From Calendula officinalis (Eukaryota > Streptophyta > Magnoliopsida > Asterales > Asteraceae): DNA of 64,000 nucleotides. The stretch is from positions 2,710,446 through 2,774,445 of the forward strand of contig OY970829.1 in assembly GCA_963853835.1 (NCBI GenBank), read 5' to 3'. Shown here piece after piece: positions 9,308-19,923 of the stretch. Every line of letters begins with the position of its first letter. Positions within the stretch are counted from its first letter, which is position 1. Both the position numbers and the translations under genes were made by a program. The notes under the pieces were generated by a model. It was given only the letters and a program-made list of their open reading frames with translations. It made no database searches and was not told where the DNA came from.

Positions 9308-11590
9308 TGTAACGACCGTAAATTTCGGTTCATAATTTAAATGGAAATATTATAAATTTAATGTGGATAATATTTGAATCAGGCCAAGGATGTGTCAAGA
9401 TGGATATTTGAACGTTTAAGGCTCGTGTTAATTGAGAACGTGTCAAGTCTTGGAAAGAACTAAGCTTGAAAATCGAAGAAAGTGCAGAGGTCCCGAGTTC
9501 GCGACGCGAGCTTGAGCTCGCGATCGTGAAGATAGGGCAGAGAAGTTAGGGTTCGACCGGGAGGAGTTCACGGACGGGAGGTCGGACGCGAAGTCCGGTT
9601 CGCGACGCGAACCCGTCGTGAACTGATCGCGAGGTTTCTACTTAAACGGCTCGGTGACGTAAGACCCGCGTTACTTCGCGGCGCGAAGATGGAGTTCGCG
9701 GCGCGAACTCCTGTCTGGTGCTATAAACTCACGAAAAAATAGGGTTTTCTCATTTTTGAAACCCTTGAAGTGTGCAGCTACTTTTGAAAGAAATTTTGGA
9801 GTTCTTGGTGATTCCTAGCTCAAATCTTCACCATCTTGAAGGATCTAAACATTAAAGGTAAGATTTCTTGATTGTTGATGTTTCTTGCTTGTTGTGAACT
9901 TGATTTGGGGGAAAATGGCGGAGAAGGAGACCCACCATGGATGGTGTCTTGAGGTTTGGGACTTGAGAGTGTAGAACACTCATGGGAAGCATATGAACCT
10001 TGTGTTCTTGGTAAATCTGTGATTTGTTGGGTTAATCATGAACTAGGGTTTTGAGATTTCTACCAAGTTTGGGGAACTTGGTGGTTAAGGGCATTATGAT
10101 ATTTCATATGGTGTCTAGTTATGGATGATAACTAGAAGTATGTCGATTTTGTTGTTAGATTGCAAAGACCTAAAGATCGGAGGTATTCCACAAGTTGGGA
10201 AGCAAGGATTCATGTTGATAAATATGATTTGGATTTAGCTATGGCTAAGGTGAGTACATGAGACTTTTACTGAGTACATAGCAAATGATTTTGAAAACTA
10301 TGATGTTTCAGGTGTCTTTATTAATAAATGTTTTTAATAAAGATATGATTAAAAGGATAAGAGAATGCAAGTAATTGACTATTTAAGTATGTCTAAATGA
10401 CTAATGATTTTTGAAAGAGATTATGATAATGAAAAGTAATTAATAATTCTTTATTAATATGAATTTTGACTAAGAGTAATGATTGAGAAAGTATGATATT
10501 TGGCTTATAAATAATATGTATTAATAAAGCTAATAACAATGATTTTCAAGTATCAAGTATTGGTTAGTATATTATACCAATAGAAGTTGTGATTGAATTG
10601 CTAGGAGAATAAATAAAAAGTGACTAGAAATAGATTTGTATTCTAGTCAAAGAGAAGTTAAAGTAATATGATTTTGATAAATGATAAATATGTTTTATTA
10701 ATAAAGGAATTAGTAAAGACAATATTGAAATTGAATAAGGAACGAGAATAATATGATAATTAGAATAGATGTATTCTAATTTATGCTTGATTATGAATTG
10801 ATGGGACATAGGTCCGTATTTGATGAATTCAATATGTGTAAAGATAATACCTGGATAACGATAACCCATTTATGGGGGAGTTGAGATTACTACTTGGGCG
10901 GTACCTCCATGCGCAAGGGTAGTATATCTATGTGAACGATAACCCGACAATAGGGGGACTATGATAACCCGATAAAAAGGGGGATTAAGATAACCCGCGA
11001 GACGAGGGAGTTGGAGATCTTGATAAGTTTGGGAGAACCCCAATTACCATGTGATCTTGTGATGATAACCCCACATCGGGGGAGTTTGCTTCGGGATGAC
11101 CCGTTGCGTATGTGATAAAAGGAGTAAGCTTATGGATAGCTTACATGTATGAGATTATGTGATGGGTAAGATTACGGTTAGCTTACTAGTAAATATGAAT
11201 AAACGATAAGAATATAAGTTGATAATTAATAAGCGAAATAAGAAAAGAAATGAGCATGATTTTTATTATATTTGAGAATGGGTCGAAAACCCATGCACGA
11301 GACTATTTTTGTCTCACGTACTACTTTGTTTTTAACTATGCACTCAGGTTTGAGATTGAAGGATTAGAAGGTCGCGATAGAGATGACCTAGAGATGTTTA
11401 GCTCGGGAGCTTATAGGTAGACCCTGTTATCCTATGGTTATGATATTATCTTTGTAACACCGTGTTTTATAACTCTGATATTCTTTTTAAAAGGTTTTTG
11501 TTTAAACCATATTCTGGATGCTATGGATTTTAAATGTTAAACTTAAAGTATTTAAAAGTTTAAATTGTTTTGAAAAATTGAGGTGTTACA
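9308..11590 (+). mobile_element. Solo LTR with perfect 5-bp TSD
   Basis: The element runs from TGTAACGACCG to GAGGTGTTACA (2283 bp). It is flanked by AAACA at 9303-9307 and 11591-11595, the 5-bp duplication of LTR retrotransposons, with no internal region between LTRs. This is a solo LTR left by recombination between the two LTRs of a full element. It shares the GTGAGTAC motif (about 10251), a GTCTC hairpin (about 11301) and the 3' end with the LTR at 225-1932. A GC-rich block with GTTCGCGACGCGAAC-type words at about 9490-9715 resembles 395-545 of the first LTR. Confidence 0.92.
10850..11110 (+). repeat. GATAACCCG...GGGGGA minisatellite within solo LTR
   Basis: Five to seven degenerate copies pair GATAACCCG with a downstream GGGGGA or GGGAGT. 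Each copy can form a short CCC/GGG hairpin. It occupies the same place as the array at 1308-1515 in the related LTR. Confidence 0.75.
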
Positions 11591-11649
11591 AAACAGTATA
11601 ATCAAATCTAGACACTATTTTCATAATCATATTTTGTAATGATTGATTG

Positions 11650-12037
11650 GTGATTCCCAAATTTGGATCAAATGAAATAAAATTTCCCCAAGATAGACTT
11701 AAGTTTCAATCCTTCTCAAAATAGACCGTGCGACCGACCGTGCGACCGTACGACCGTGCAACTCCACTAGAACGTCGCCACGTGTCCGAGTTAGTGCTGC
11801 TCACTTTGTTACTACTGCTCGTTAGTACTGCTCAACTTTGTTACTACTGCTCTAAACCTTGTTACTACTGCTCGTTAATACTGCTCAACCTTGTTACTAC
11901 TGCTCGTTAGTACTGCTCAACACTTAGTGTTGCTCCGTTAGTGCTGCTCCCGGTTAGTGCTGCTCAAGTCTCCCAGTCGCACATGGTATTTCGGGAAGAT
12001 TGAAGTATATCAGTCTTAAATGGAAGTCTGTCACTTA
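11650..12037 (+). repeat. Dispersed repeat with ACTGCTC array, copy 2
   Basis: This copy is collinear with 4570-4955: GGTGATTCCCAAATTTGGAT start, CACTAGAACG, the GTTACTACTGCTC array (about 11805-11960), TCTCCCAGTCGCAC, and the AGTCTTAAATGGAAGTCT end. It has an extra CGACCGTGCGACCGT stretch at about 11730-11757. Confidence 0.7.
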
Positions 12038-12129
12038 AATTGGTCTAAATTGGTAATTAAATCATGATTGATTATCTAATTGTCCATTTTAAAAAGTGCA
12101 TACACATTTATAAAAATACCCAAAACTTA

Positions 12130-12235
12130 GAGCATAATGATATTGGTATAAAGTGTTGCACATGACCTGTAGGTCATAAATTCAAGTCCTGTTATGAACA
12201 ATTATGAGTAGATTCTGTACCGTTCAAAAAAAATT
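12130..12235 (+). mobile_element. SINE copy (same family as 5831)
   Basis: A tRNA-like region with AATTCAAGTCCTG as a degenerate B box is followed by a tail ending ACCGTTCAAAAAAA. Ends were judged by similarity to the SINE at 5831-5996; no clear target duplication was identified. Confidence 0.6.
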
Positions 12236-12239
12236 GTAA

Positions 12240-13076
12240 TAAGAATCCCAAACACACTCTAAATCGCCCCGTGAGGGTGACTTGTATGTTGTTCCTTGTA
12301 CGGATACATGTTAGAATTCTCATAGTAGTAAATGCACTTTAATTCCACATGGAAAATAAACAAGGTTATACATTTTATTGTATACTATCAGAAACACTAA
12401 AAATAATTTAAAGATCCTATAACGTTCATAAGAGTGAAGCTTTAAAAGTTTGATATGTTTTTGAAAGAAAAATCAAAATTTTCTTGTGTGGCATATCTTC
12501 TAGAATCTTGAAATAATATACCAATATTTAAGACTTTTGAGAAACTTAAAAGCATAAAGTTTGAAAAGGAGAACACAAAATATCCATTTAAGTTTACTCA
12601 TTTTTAGTGGTAGTTTGACATTACACATAGATTTTGACCAAGCATGTTTTTATTAACAAAAAAAAGAATACTTAAATACCCCCGTGCCTTTATATTGATT
12701 TATTAATTAATTTGCCGTTTATAAAATTAATTAATACAAAAAGGATATCATTTGCTGTTTTAAAATTAATTAATTAATTGATTTGTTTATGTCATTGACC
12801 TCATAGAATATATTTGGCGAAACGAGCTGAAAGTTTGATACCCAAAGTTAAAAGTTAGTAATTTTTATTTAGAGTTAGAAGTCGTAGCTTTTAATTTATA
12901 AATATGTTACAATTAAAATAGTTGTAAGTTGAACCTGAAAAATGTTTAATAACATCAAATGACTAAATATAATAGGATTGAGATTTTTAAGAAAATATTT
13001 CAAATAATTTTTTTTGAGCTTTTTCTTTAAAATAAACTCTAAAAACTCTAAAATCCTTGGTACCAAAATACCCATA
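12240..13076. other. No gene recognised
   Basis: AT-rich DNA with no supported gene. The block 12400-12650 is a diverged relative of 8530-8780. Confidence 0.4.
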
Positions 13077-15429
13077 GGTGGTGTTTGGTTCACCGGAATT
13101 GAAAGGAATTTGAAGGAATTGGAATCCAATTCCCCCATATTTCAATGTTTGGTTCACACAAATGGTAGGAATTGAAATCCTAAATGAAAAAACAATTCCA
13201 TCATATGGAGGAAAGTGAATTCCATCTTAATATGGATGGAATTAAAAATCCAATGGTGGAAGGAAAGTCTTTTTTATCTATATACCCTTTATTTACAAAA
13301 CCCTACCATCGTAACATTTGACGCAAATCTTATCCCTCTCTTCATCCATCGGGCGACACAGACGGTTCATCGTCGTCTTCTCAGGCGGGACAACAAATCA
13401 TCTTCTCCGACGGAGTTCCTCGGTAATATCTTTCTTCCTCTTTCTCTATCACTCTTCGACGCACATGGTATCAATTTTAGCCGATATGAAGCTACTGTGA
13501 TTTATCAATTTTAAAATTGATTTTCTGCGACACATATTGTATTGAAGTTTCACAAAGAAAAAAAGGGTTGAATGACCAATCAATTTTCAACCTTTAATCA
13601 GAGAAAAAAAGGGTTAAATTGATTCTCTGCGACACTTGTGTTATTTGATGTGATTCAATTTTCATTTTAATAAAAATCACAGTAGCTTCCGATTTAATAA
13701 AGTCAATTCATTTCAATGTAGTTATTGTCAAAATTTATGCCATCAATTCAATTTCAAGTTACTGTCAAATTTATGCTTCTGGTTAAATGAAGGTATTGTG
13801 ATTTATTTGAACAGGAAAATGTACCGACTTAGTTTAGCAACACATAAACGTAGACAAAGGCAAACTTCATTGATTTTGACATGGTGGAATGTAGTTTTGC
13901 ACATTGCTTTTGTCCTATTGTTAATGATGTTCAAAAACCATAGAGATAAACGGCGTATTAAACATTTTTCTTCAAATTTAGATCGCTATCCAATACTACA
14001 TAGACACATCTATGAGAGTGACACCTTGTCTATATCACAAATTAGGATGACGCGAATGTGTTTTACCAAGTTATGTCATATGCTTGAAACATTTGGAGGC
14101 CTAAAACCAAGTAGGAATATGAATATTGATGAACAAGTCGCCATTTTTCTCCATGTTCTTGCTCACAATGTTAAGAATCGAGTCATCATATGTAAGTTTC
14201 ATCGTTCGGGAGAAACAATTAGTAGGCATTTTGCTAGAGTTTGTAATGCAGTCATAAGATTGCATAGTCGTTTGATTAAGAAACTCGTACCAGTTCCCGG
14301 TAATTCTATTGATCATAGATGGAAATGGTTTAAGAATTGTTTAGGAGCTTTAGATGGAACATATATAAAGTGTCTAGTTCCAGCCGAAGACAAGCCTAGA
14401 TATAGAACAAGAAAGAATGACATTGCAACAAACGTTCTAGGGGTTTGTGCCCAAGATATGCACTTTATATACGTGTTAACGGGTTGGGAGGAGTCGGCTG
14501 CGAATGGTAGAGTTCTTCGAGATGCCCTTCTTAAACCTCATGGTCTGAAAGTTCCAAGACCAGGTATGTAAATATACATTTTTTCTTCAATTTATAAAGA
14601 TTATATGTTGCAAAGTACTACATTTTTTCTACATTATAGGTTACTACTTGGTTGATGCTGGATACACAAATGGAGAGGGTTTTCTAGCTCATTTTAGAGG
14701 TCAAAGGTATCACTTAAATGAATGGCGCCATGGACATCAACCAACTACCGGCAAGGAATTCTTCAACATGAAACATTCATCGGCTAGAAATGTTATCGAA
14801 AGGTGTTTTGGCATTTTAAAGGGTAGATGAGGAATATTAAAGGACAATTCGTATTATCCAATTGAAACAAAAAATAAGATTATAATGGCATGTTGTCTCC
14901 TTCATAACTTCATAAGACAAGAAATGGGTGAAACAGAAGTAGATCCATTTGACGATGAATTTAATCAAGATGACGAAACCGGAGATAACGGAATTGAAGA
15001 AGTGGATAACATTTCTTCCATCGGGACTTCAAACAAATGGACCACATTTAGAGATAATTTGGCGGAGTCGATGTTTGCGTCTAATTAAATTGTCTTTTCG
15101 CTTATTGTATTTGTCGATGTTGGACACCTTGTTGTACTACTTTTGTAACTTTATGTTGAACAATTTGTTGTGTTACTTATCTATTGTTTACATAAAATTT
15201 AAAAAAAAAAAAAGCTAAAAAAAGCTAAAAAGGTTAGTAAGGGCAAATTCATCATTCTGCAGCATTGTAATTCCAATTCCTGCCAACCAAACAGAATATT
15301 GAATTGGATTCCAATTACGTTTCCTGCCAACCAAACAGAATAAGGAATTGGAATTCAATTCCTGACAGATTTCAATTCCTTCCCAGATTTCAATTCTATC
15401 ATAAACATTCTGCGAACCAAACGCTACCC
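13077..15429 (+). mobile_element. PIF/Harbinger transposon
   Basis: The left end GGTGGTGTTTGGTTC and right end GAACCAAACGCTACCC form inverted termini typical of Harbinger elements. Both subterminal regions contain clusters of GGAATTGGAATTCAATTCC-like words. The interior encodes a DDE transposase (13819-15088). I could not find an exact 3-bp duplication at these ends, so the boundaries may be off by a few bases. No MYB-like second ORF was seen. The right end lies about 180 bp upstream of the GA2ox start codon. Confidence 0.82.
13819..15088 (+). pseudogene. PIF/Harbinger DDE transposase (one premature stop)
   Basis: Two exons, 13819-14563 and 14640-15088, are joined by a GT-AG intron. They give a 398-codon frame broken by a single TGA at 14828-14830 (codon 312). 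The stop falls where relatives have tryptophan (LKGRWGIL), so a TGG to TGA change is likely. Before the stop the protein keeps a helix-turn-helix-like region (about residues 130-150, ISRHFARVCNAVIRLH). It also keeps the DDE residues: D179 in GALDGTYI, D254 in VDAGYTNGEGF and E302 in ARNVIERCFG. The C-terminal MACCLLHNFIR motif lies after the stop. An in-frame GTG lies upstream at 13798, but ATG 13819 is the natural start. The truncated product would keep the catalytic triad but lose the C-terminal segment. Confidence 0.88.
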
Positions 15430-15610
15430 TAGAGTCAATTTTGACTCTGTTTCTCTCTCCTAGAAGCACCCTAGAAATAACCGTATCCATTGTGTTTAAA
15501 TACCTCCTTTATTGCTTCATTCTTCTTCACTTTTTCAAAATCTTGAACCCAATTCTCAGTTTGAAAAAAAAAACCCAAATCATTTTGCTTTCAAAGATTC
15601 AATCTTTATC
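15430..15610 (+). promoter_or_regulatory. Proximal promoter and 5' leader of the GA2ox gene
   Basis: Only about 180 bp separate the Harbinger right end from the GA2ox start codon. A TATA-like TTTAAATA lies at 15496-15503, about 110 bp before the ATG, followed by a CT-rich leader. Any upstream regulatory DNA of the gene is either inside or beyond the transposon. This is inferred from spacing; no transcript data are available. Confidence 0.4.
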
Positions 15611-17221
15611 ATGGTGGCTGTACCAAAACCTCCACTTGAACAGTTTTTCATGAAACCCACTAAACCAAACACAAACCCATTAATCATTCCACCAATTCCT
15701 CTCATTGACCTCTCTAAACCAGAATCCAAACACCACCTTATTAAAGCTTGTCAAGATTTCGGATTCTTTAAGGTTGTTAATCATGGAGTTCCCACAAAAT
15801 TCATAAATAAACTTGAATCAGAAGCTGTCAAATTCTTCTCGTCTCCTCTGTCCAACAAAGAAAAAATTGGGCCGCCAAACCCGTTTGGGTATGGAAACAA
15901 AAACATTGGTAGAAATGGGGATTTCGGGTGGGTCGAATATCTTCTTCTCAACACAAAACCCGAATCCGATTACCCAGAAAATTTCAAGTAAGAGCTCTAT
16001 TCAACAAAAGAAAAGGCATACTCTGTTTTTTCCATTTTGATATACTATTATTTATTAATTAACTTACTTTCTTTTTGTAGGGGTCTTGTTAATGATTACG
16101 TGTCATCAGTGAAGAAAATGACATGTGAAATCTTGGAATTATTAGCCGATGAAATGCAATTACAACCGAAAACTGTTTTTAGTAAACTGTTAAAAGATGA
16201 ACAGAGTGACTCTGTTTTTCGGGTCAATCATTACCCGCCCTGCCCGGAATTTCAAGAAAATGAAAAAAATGGTAAAAAATTGTTGGGTTTTGGAGAACAC
16301 ACAGACCCTCAAATTATATCTGTTTTAAGATCTAATAATACTTCTGGGCTTGAAATATCGTTGAGAGATGGTAGTTGGGTGTCTGTTCCTCCTGATTCTG
16401 ATTCATTTTTCGTCAATGTTGGTGATTCTTTACAGGTAATTTACATGTTTTTGTACGTAATAATATAGTAAAAAAGATTTTTTATGGGATATATGTATAT
16501 AAACATCGGTCTTGATTATAAAAAGTTTTAAGAGAACAGAGAAAAAGGTCAACCGAATCTGTATAGATTCCCCATCAGCATTGATGTATTTACATCCTCA
16601 AGTCAAAATCAATCTTTTTCTCATGTCACTATCTTTTATCTTAACGATCACTGACATTTTTCTTGAGTAAATCGAGGTGGGTTTATTAAAAAGATATCGA
16701 AAGTTGTATTTTTGGATGTGGGTTACTTAGAAAATGAATTTTTATGGTAAGTATATTACTCTTGGTAAATATATAATTGTCTATTGTGAGTTTGATTATA
16801 GAAATGATTGCTTTGGACATGTCGGTAAATAGTGTCAAACATAATATAAATATCTTGAGTCTATAACATCAATTATGAAAAAAGATTTTAAAAACTGCAT
16901 TTTTTAGATGTGGGTTATTTATTGTTTATTGTGAGTTTGATTATAAAAATGAGTTCTTTGGATGTATAGGTGATGACCAATGGAAGATTCAAGAGTGTGA
17001 AACATAGGGTGGTGGCAAATGGTACCAAGAGTAGGTTGTCAATGATCTATTTTGGAGGACCACCATTAAGTGAGAAAATTGCACCATTACCATCACTTAT
17101 GCAAGGAGAAGAAGATAGTTTGTACAAGGAGTTTACTTGGTTTGAGTATAAGAAATCGGCATTTAATTCAAGATTGTCGGATAACAGGCTCGGTCTCTTT
17201 GAAAAAATCGTTGCATCTTAG
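15611..17221 (+). CDS. GA2ox: Gibberellin 2-oxidase (C19-type 2-oxoglutarate dioxygenase)
   Basis: The encoded enzyme would hydroxylate carbon 2 of bioactive C19 gibberellins and their precursors, inactivating them; it needs Fe(II), 2-oxoglutarate and oxygen. Exons are 15611-15987, 16081-16435 and 16970-17221, with GT-AG introns, joining in frame to 327 residues. That is near the usual length for this family. The N-terminal DIOX_N-like half has ACQDFGFFKVVNHGVP (about 47-62) and the GYGNKNIGRNGDFGWVEYLL block typical of GA2ox. The catalytic half has NHYPPCP (175-181), iron ligands H199 and D201 (GEHTDPQIISVLRSNNTSGL) and H256. The 2-oxoglutarate-binding R266 lies in RLS. No frame damage is visible. 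A Harbinger element lies immediately upstream. Other dioxygenases are less likely because of the SVLRSNNTSGL and NGRFKSVKHRV motifs. Confidence 0.95.
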
Positions 17222-17910
17222 GTTTTTTTTTTACCTTGTGGTTTGTTTTAACTTTGTTTGTGAAACACGGTATAGTCTTAGTGTCGTAATGACTTGGACA
17301 ACGTTAGTTAACAGTTGTACATTTTTTCTCATTTGATGCTTTTGGTTCATACTGTTTTTTTTGTCCTGTAACTTTTACGGTTTGGGTGTTTTGGTGTCTT
17401 GTTTACTTTATGTAACGACTTTTCTTTTGTTAATGGACTGATGATAACACAAATCTTGTTTATTTTTACTTTTTTTTTTTTTTTTTTGTTGTAAATTGGT
17501 CGTTATGAATACCGTGTGGTACCATATGATGTCAACAACACAACCTATTTATTATCTTTCTCCCCACATTCTTTACTAGGTTGGGGTGTGATGTCTCGAA
17601 TGTTCATGCACCTTAATCGGTCACACCATGGACCATGAACCTAACGGTCCATGCCTTTGACAATGGCTTAATGGTACCACTTTGTACCGTCTAAGGTGGC
17701 TTTTAGAAAGTGAAAACGACATATGTACCCTTTTATTTCGAAACATATGTAGATAGGATTTGCATGTATCTATATGGATGTTACTGTACTTTCCAACACA
17801 CCTAACACATTACACATTGAGGATAAGAAATTAATTACAACTTTCTTGAAAAAGAATGAAGTAGATTTTTCGTACAATTTTTGCGGTTTGGGAATTTATT
17901 AAACCATGTG
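17222..17910. other. 3' region of GA2ox and unassigned DNA
   Basis: It holds the probable 3' UTR (T-rich, with a T tract near 17469-17488) and then intergenic DNA with no recognised gene. No clear polyadenylation signal was chosen. Confidence 0.45.
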
Positions 17911-18149
17911 ATGTTAGATTTGGTAAAATGTAGTGGGGATCACACCCACTAACTATCTCCTTTAATAAAGTGAAAAGACACATATACCCTTACTTTTACT
18001 TTTAAACATCATTAAATTCACTTTAATCAATATATGTGGGACCCATCATCCACTAACTATCAAATTTAATCTAATTAACATTTATTATCATATTTTACCT
18101 CAAAAACCGTGAACTCTAATTTGTATCACTTATTTTGAAACGGAGGAAG
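17911..18149. mobile_element. Stowaway-type MITE, left end lost
   Basis: It shares the family core (CACACCCACTAACTATC, ACTTTTAAACATCATTAA, GTGGGACCCATCATCCACTAAC) and ends ACGGAGGAAG followed by TA at 18150-18151. The canonical left terminus is missing, so it is truncated at about 17911. Confidence 0.75.
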
Positions 18150-18159
18150 TATAAAAAAT

Positions 18160-18292
18160 GGGAGATGATTTTGGGATCACATAAAGTACTCTACATACCA
18201 CAACCAGTGCTTTACAGTATTTGTACAACATGCTTTAAATGTTGTACAATGTGGTAAATGAAGCAATTTGTGTGGTGTCAAAATCATTTCCC
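18160..18292. mobile_element. 133-bp MULE-type MITE with 9-bp TSD
   Basis: The inverted ends are GGGAGATGATTTTG and CAAAATCATTTCCC. ATAAAAAAT is duplicated at 18151-18159 and 18293-18301. The left TSD overlaps the TA target of the neighbouring Stowaway copy, so the element landed at its very edge. It is non-coding, with internal inverted words (TTGTACAACAT/ATGTTGTACAA). Confidence 0.85.
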
Positions 18293-18301
18293 ATAAAAAA
18301 T

Positions 18302-19283
18302 GAACCCAAATATGATGGTGATCTAAGAAATTGAAAGGTAAAATAGAGATTTAGAGATGTTTTATGCGGGATTTATGAAATTATATATTATTAATATCTC
18401 ATTTGAAAATTTAAAAGAATTTATAAACTAAACGGGTTGGCGGGTCGACCCGTTTATACATAAGCCAACAAGAACACAACCGATTTATATATGGGTTGGA
18501 TGGGTCGACTTGTTTTTAACACGAACTCATTTAGTCTCAACCCAAAATTGATTATTTTCGTGTCGGGTTTTGGGTCGTATTGGGAGTTGCTGCCCTAATT
18601 ACGTGTAACAAAAGTTAGCGAACTTGTCTTTAGTATGAAAGTTTGCATATGTGGGATGAAAGATGTACGATGTTGTAAAAATTACGTAGAAGATTACGGT
18701 TTATTTTTCTTACTTTCTACTCATAGACGTATTATTGTAGTTGTTGCGTAAGATCCAAGGGCCCACATTATGGGTATGGGTTTGTTTGTTGAGGGGTTTT
18801 ATGGGTTGTCGATCATTTTGTCCATTTAATTTCCATCGGAGTTTGTTATTTGTCACATGAGTTCGTTACTTGGGTCTTTACCATTTGGGGACCTCTCGTG
18901 TTTTTCCGCATAAACAATTATGATTGTTAGCAAATTTGGTAAATATAGTATTTGGCAAAGTTTTTAGGAAAATGATTGATATGAAGATATTTATTAGAAT
19001 AGTTAAAGTTTGGAAACGGATGAACAATCGCGACAATAGTTAGATTATATATATGATGAGTAAAACTCGACCAACTTATGAAAGTATGTTATATATAAAT
19101 GGGGTAAGTTATTTGCATAACCCATTTTTTAGTAGAACCCAATAAAATCCGTCTAAGCCAATCAAAATTTAGTAAATATATATGCAAACCAATAACATTT
19201 AACTCAAATCAAACATATACTTTAAGAAAAACATCAAATAAACTGAAAAACATGCATGCACAAATAACACTTATGTAGTAGTA
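18302..19283. other. No gene recognised
   Basis: Non-coding. A GGTTGGCGGGTCGACCCG-rich stretch (about 18430-18590) looks like a worn hAT-type MITE, but I could not define its ends. Confidence 0.4.
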
Positions 19284-19302
19284 CACTACAAAAAAAATGA
19301 CT

Positions 19303-19727
19303 TTTTGCGGCGAGCATAATCGCCGCAAAAAGTCTAAATATCGCATCAAAAGACTTTTTGCGGCGAGCTCTCGCAGCAAAAAGATCGTCGCTATCTTTTC
19401 GCAGTAAATGAGTTTTTGCGGCGACAATTTTTGGGTATTTGGGGCGAGGGCTTTTGCGGCGAGAATTTTTCGGCTTTTGCGGCGAGGCTTTTTGCGGCGA
19501 GTTTTTTAGATATTTTGCGGCGAGCGGGTCAAGGTTTTTTGCGGCGAAATTTTGCGGCGAATTTTCAGTTTTGCGGCGAGGCTTTTTGCGGCGAGCTTTT
19601 TAGACATTTTGCGGCGAGCGGTTCAAGGTTTTTTGCGGCGACATTTTGCGGCGAATTTTCAGTTTTTGCGGCGAGGCTTTTTGCGGTTTTTTGCGGCGAC
19701 ATTTTGCGGCGAGGACTCGCCGCAAAT
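19303..19727 (+). repeat. Subterminal TTGCGGCGA repeats of CACTA element
   Basis: I count about 17 direct copies of TTGCGGCGA, usually preceded by a T run, plus inverted copies near 19320 and 19717. Such arrays in CACTA elements are bound by the element's own TNPA-type protein. The array also creates long spurious frames in two phases. Confidence 0.88.
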
Positions 19728-19923
19728 TGTGTTTTTTTTTTTTTTTTTTTTTTTTTTAGTTTTACCTGGTATATTTCCAGGCAATAAATGCTTTTCTAAT
19801 AAACTACCAACAATAATAGTATGACACAATCAAATATTTTTAAAACATCAAACCATTCCAATATTTACAATTTCATCACAAACGTGTTTAAAAGTTAATA
19901 TTTATCTTAAAAAAACTATCAAA

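Noticed and set aside
19416..19824. ORFs of 123 and 90 codons rich in FAA/LRR words
   Set aside because: They are produced by the GCGGCGA subterminal repeats of the CACTA element in two frames.
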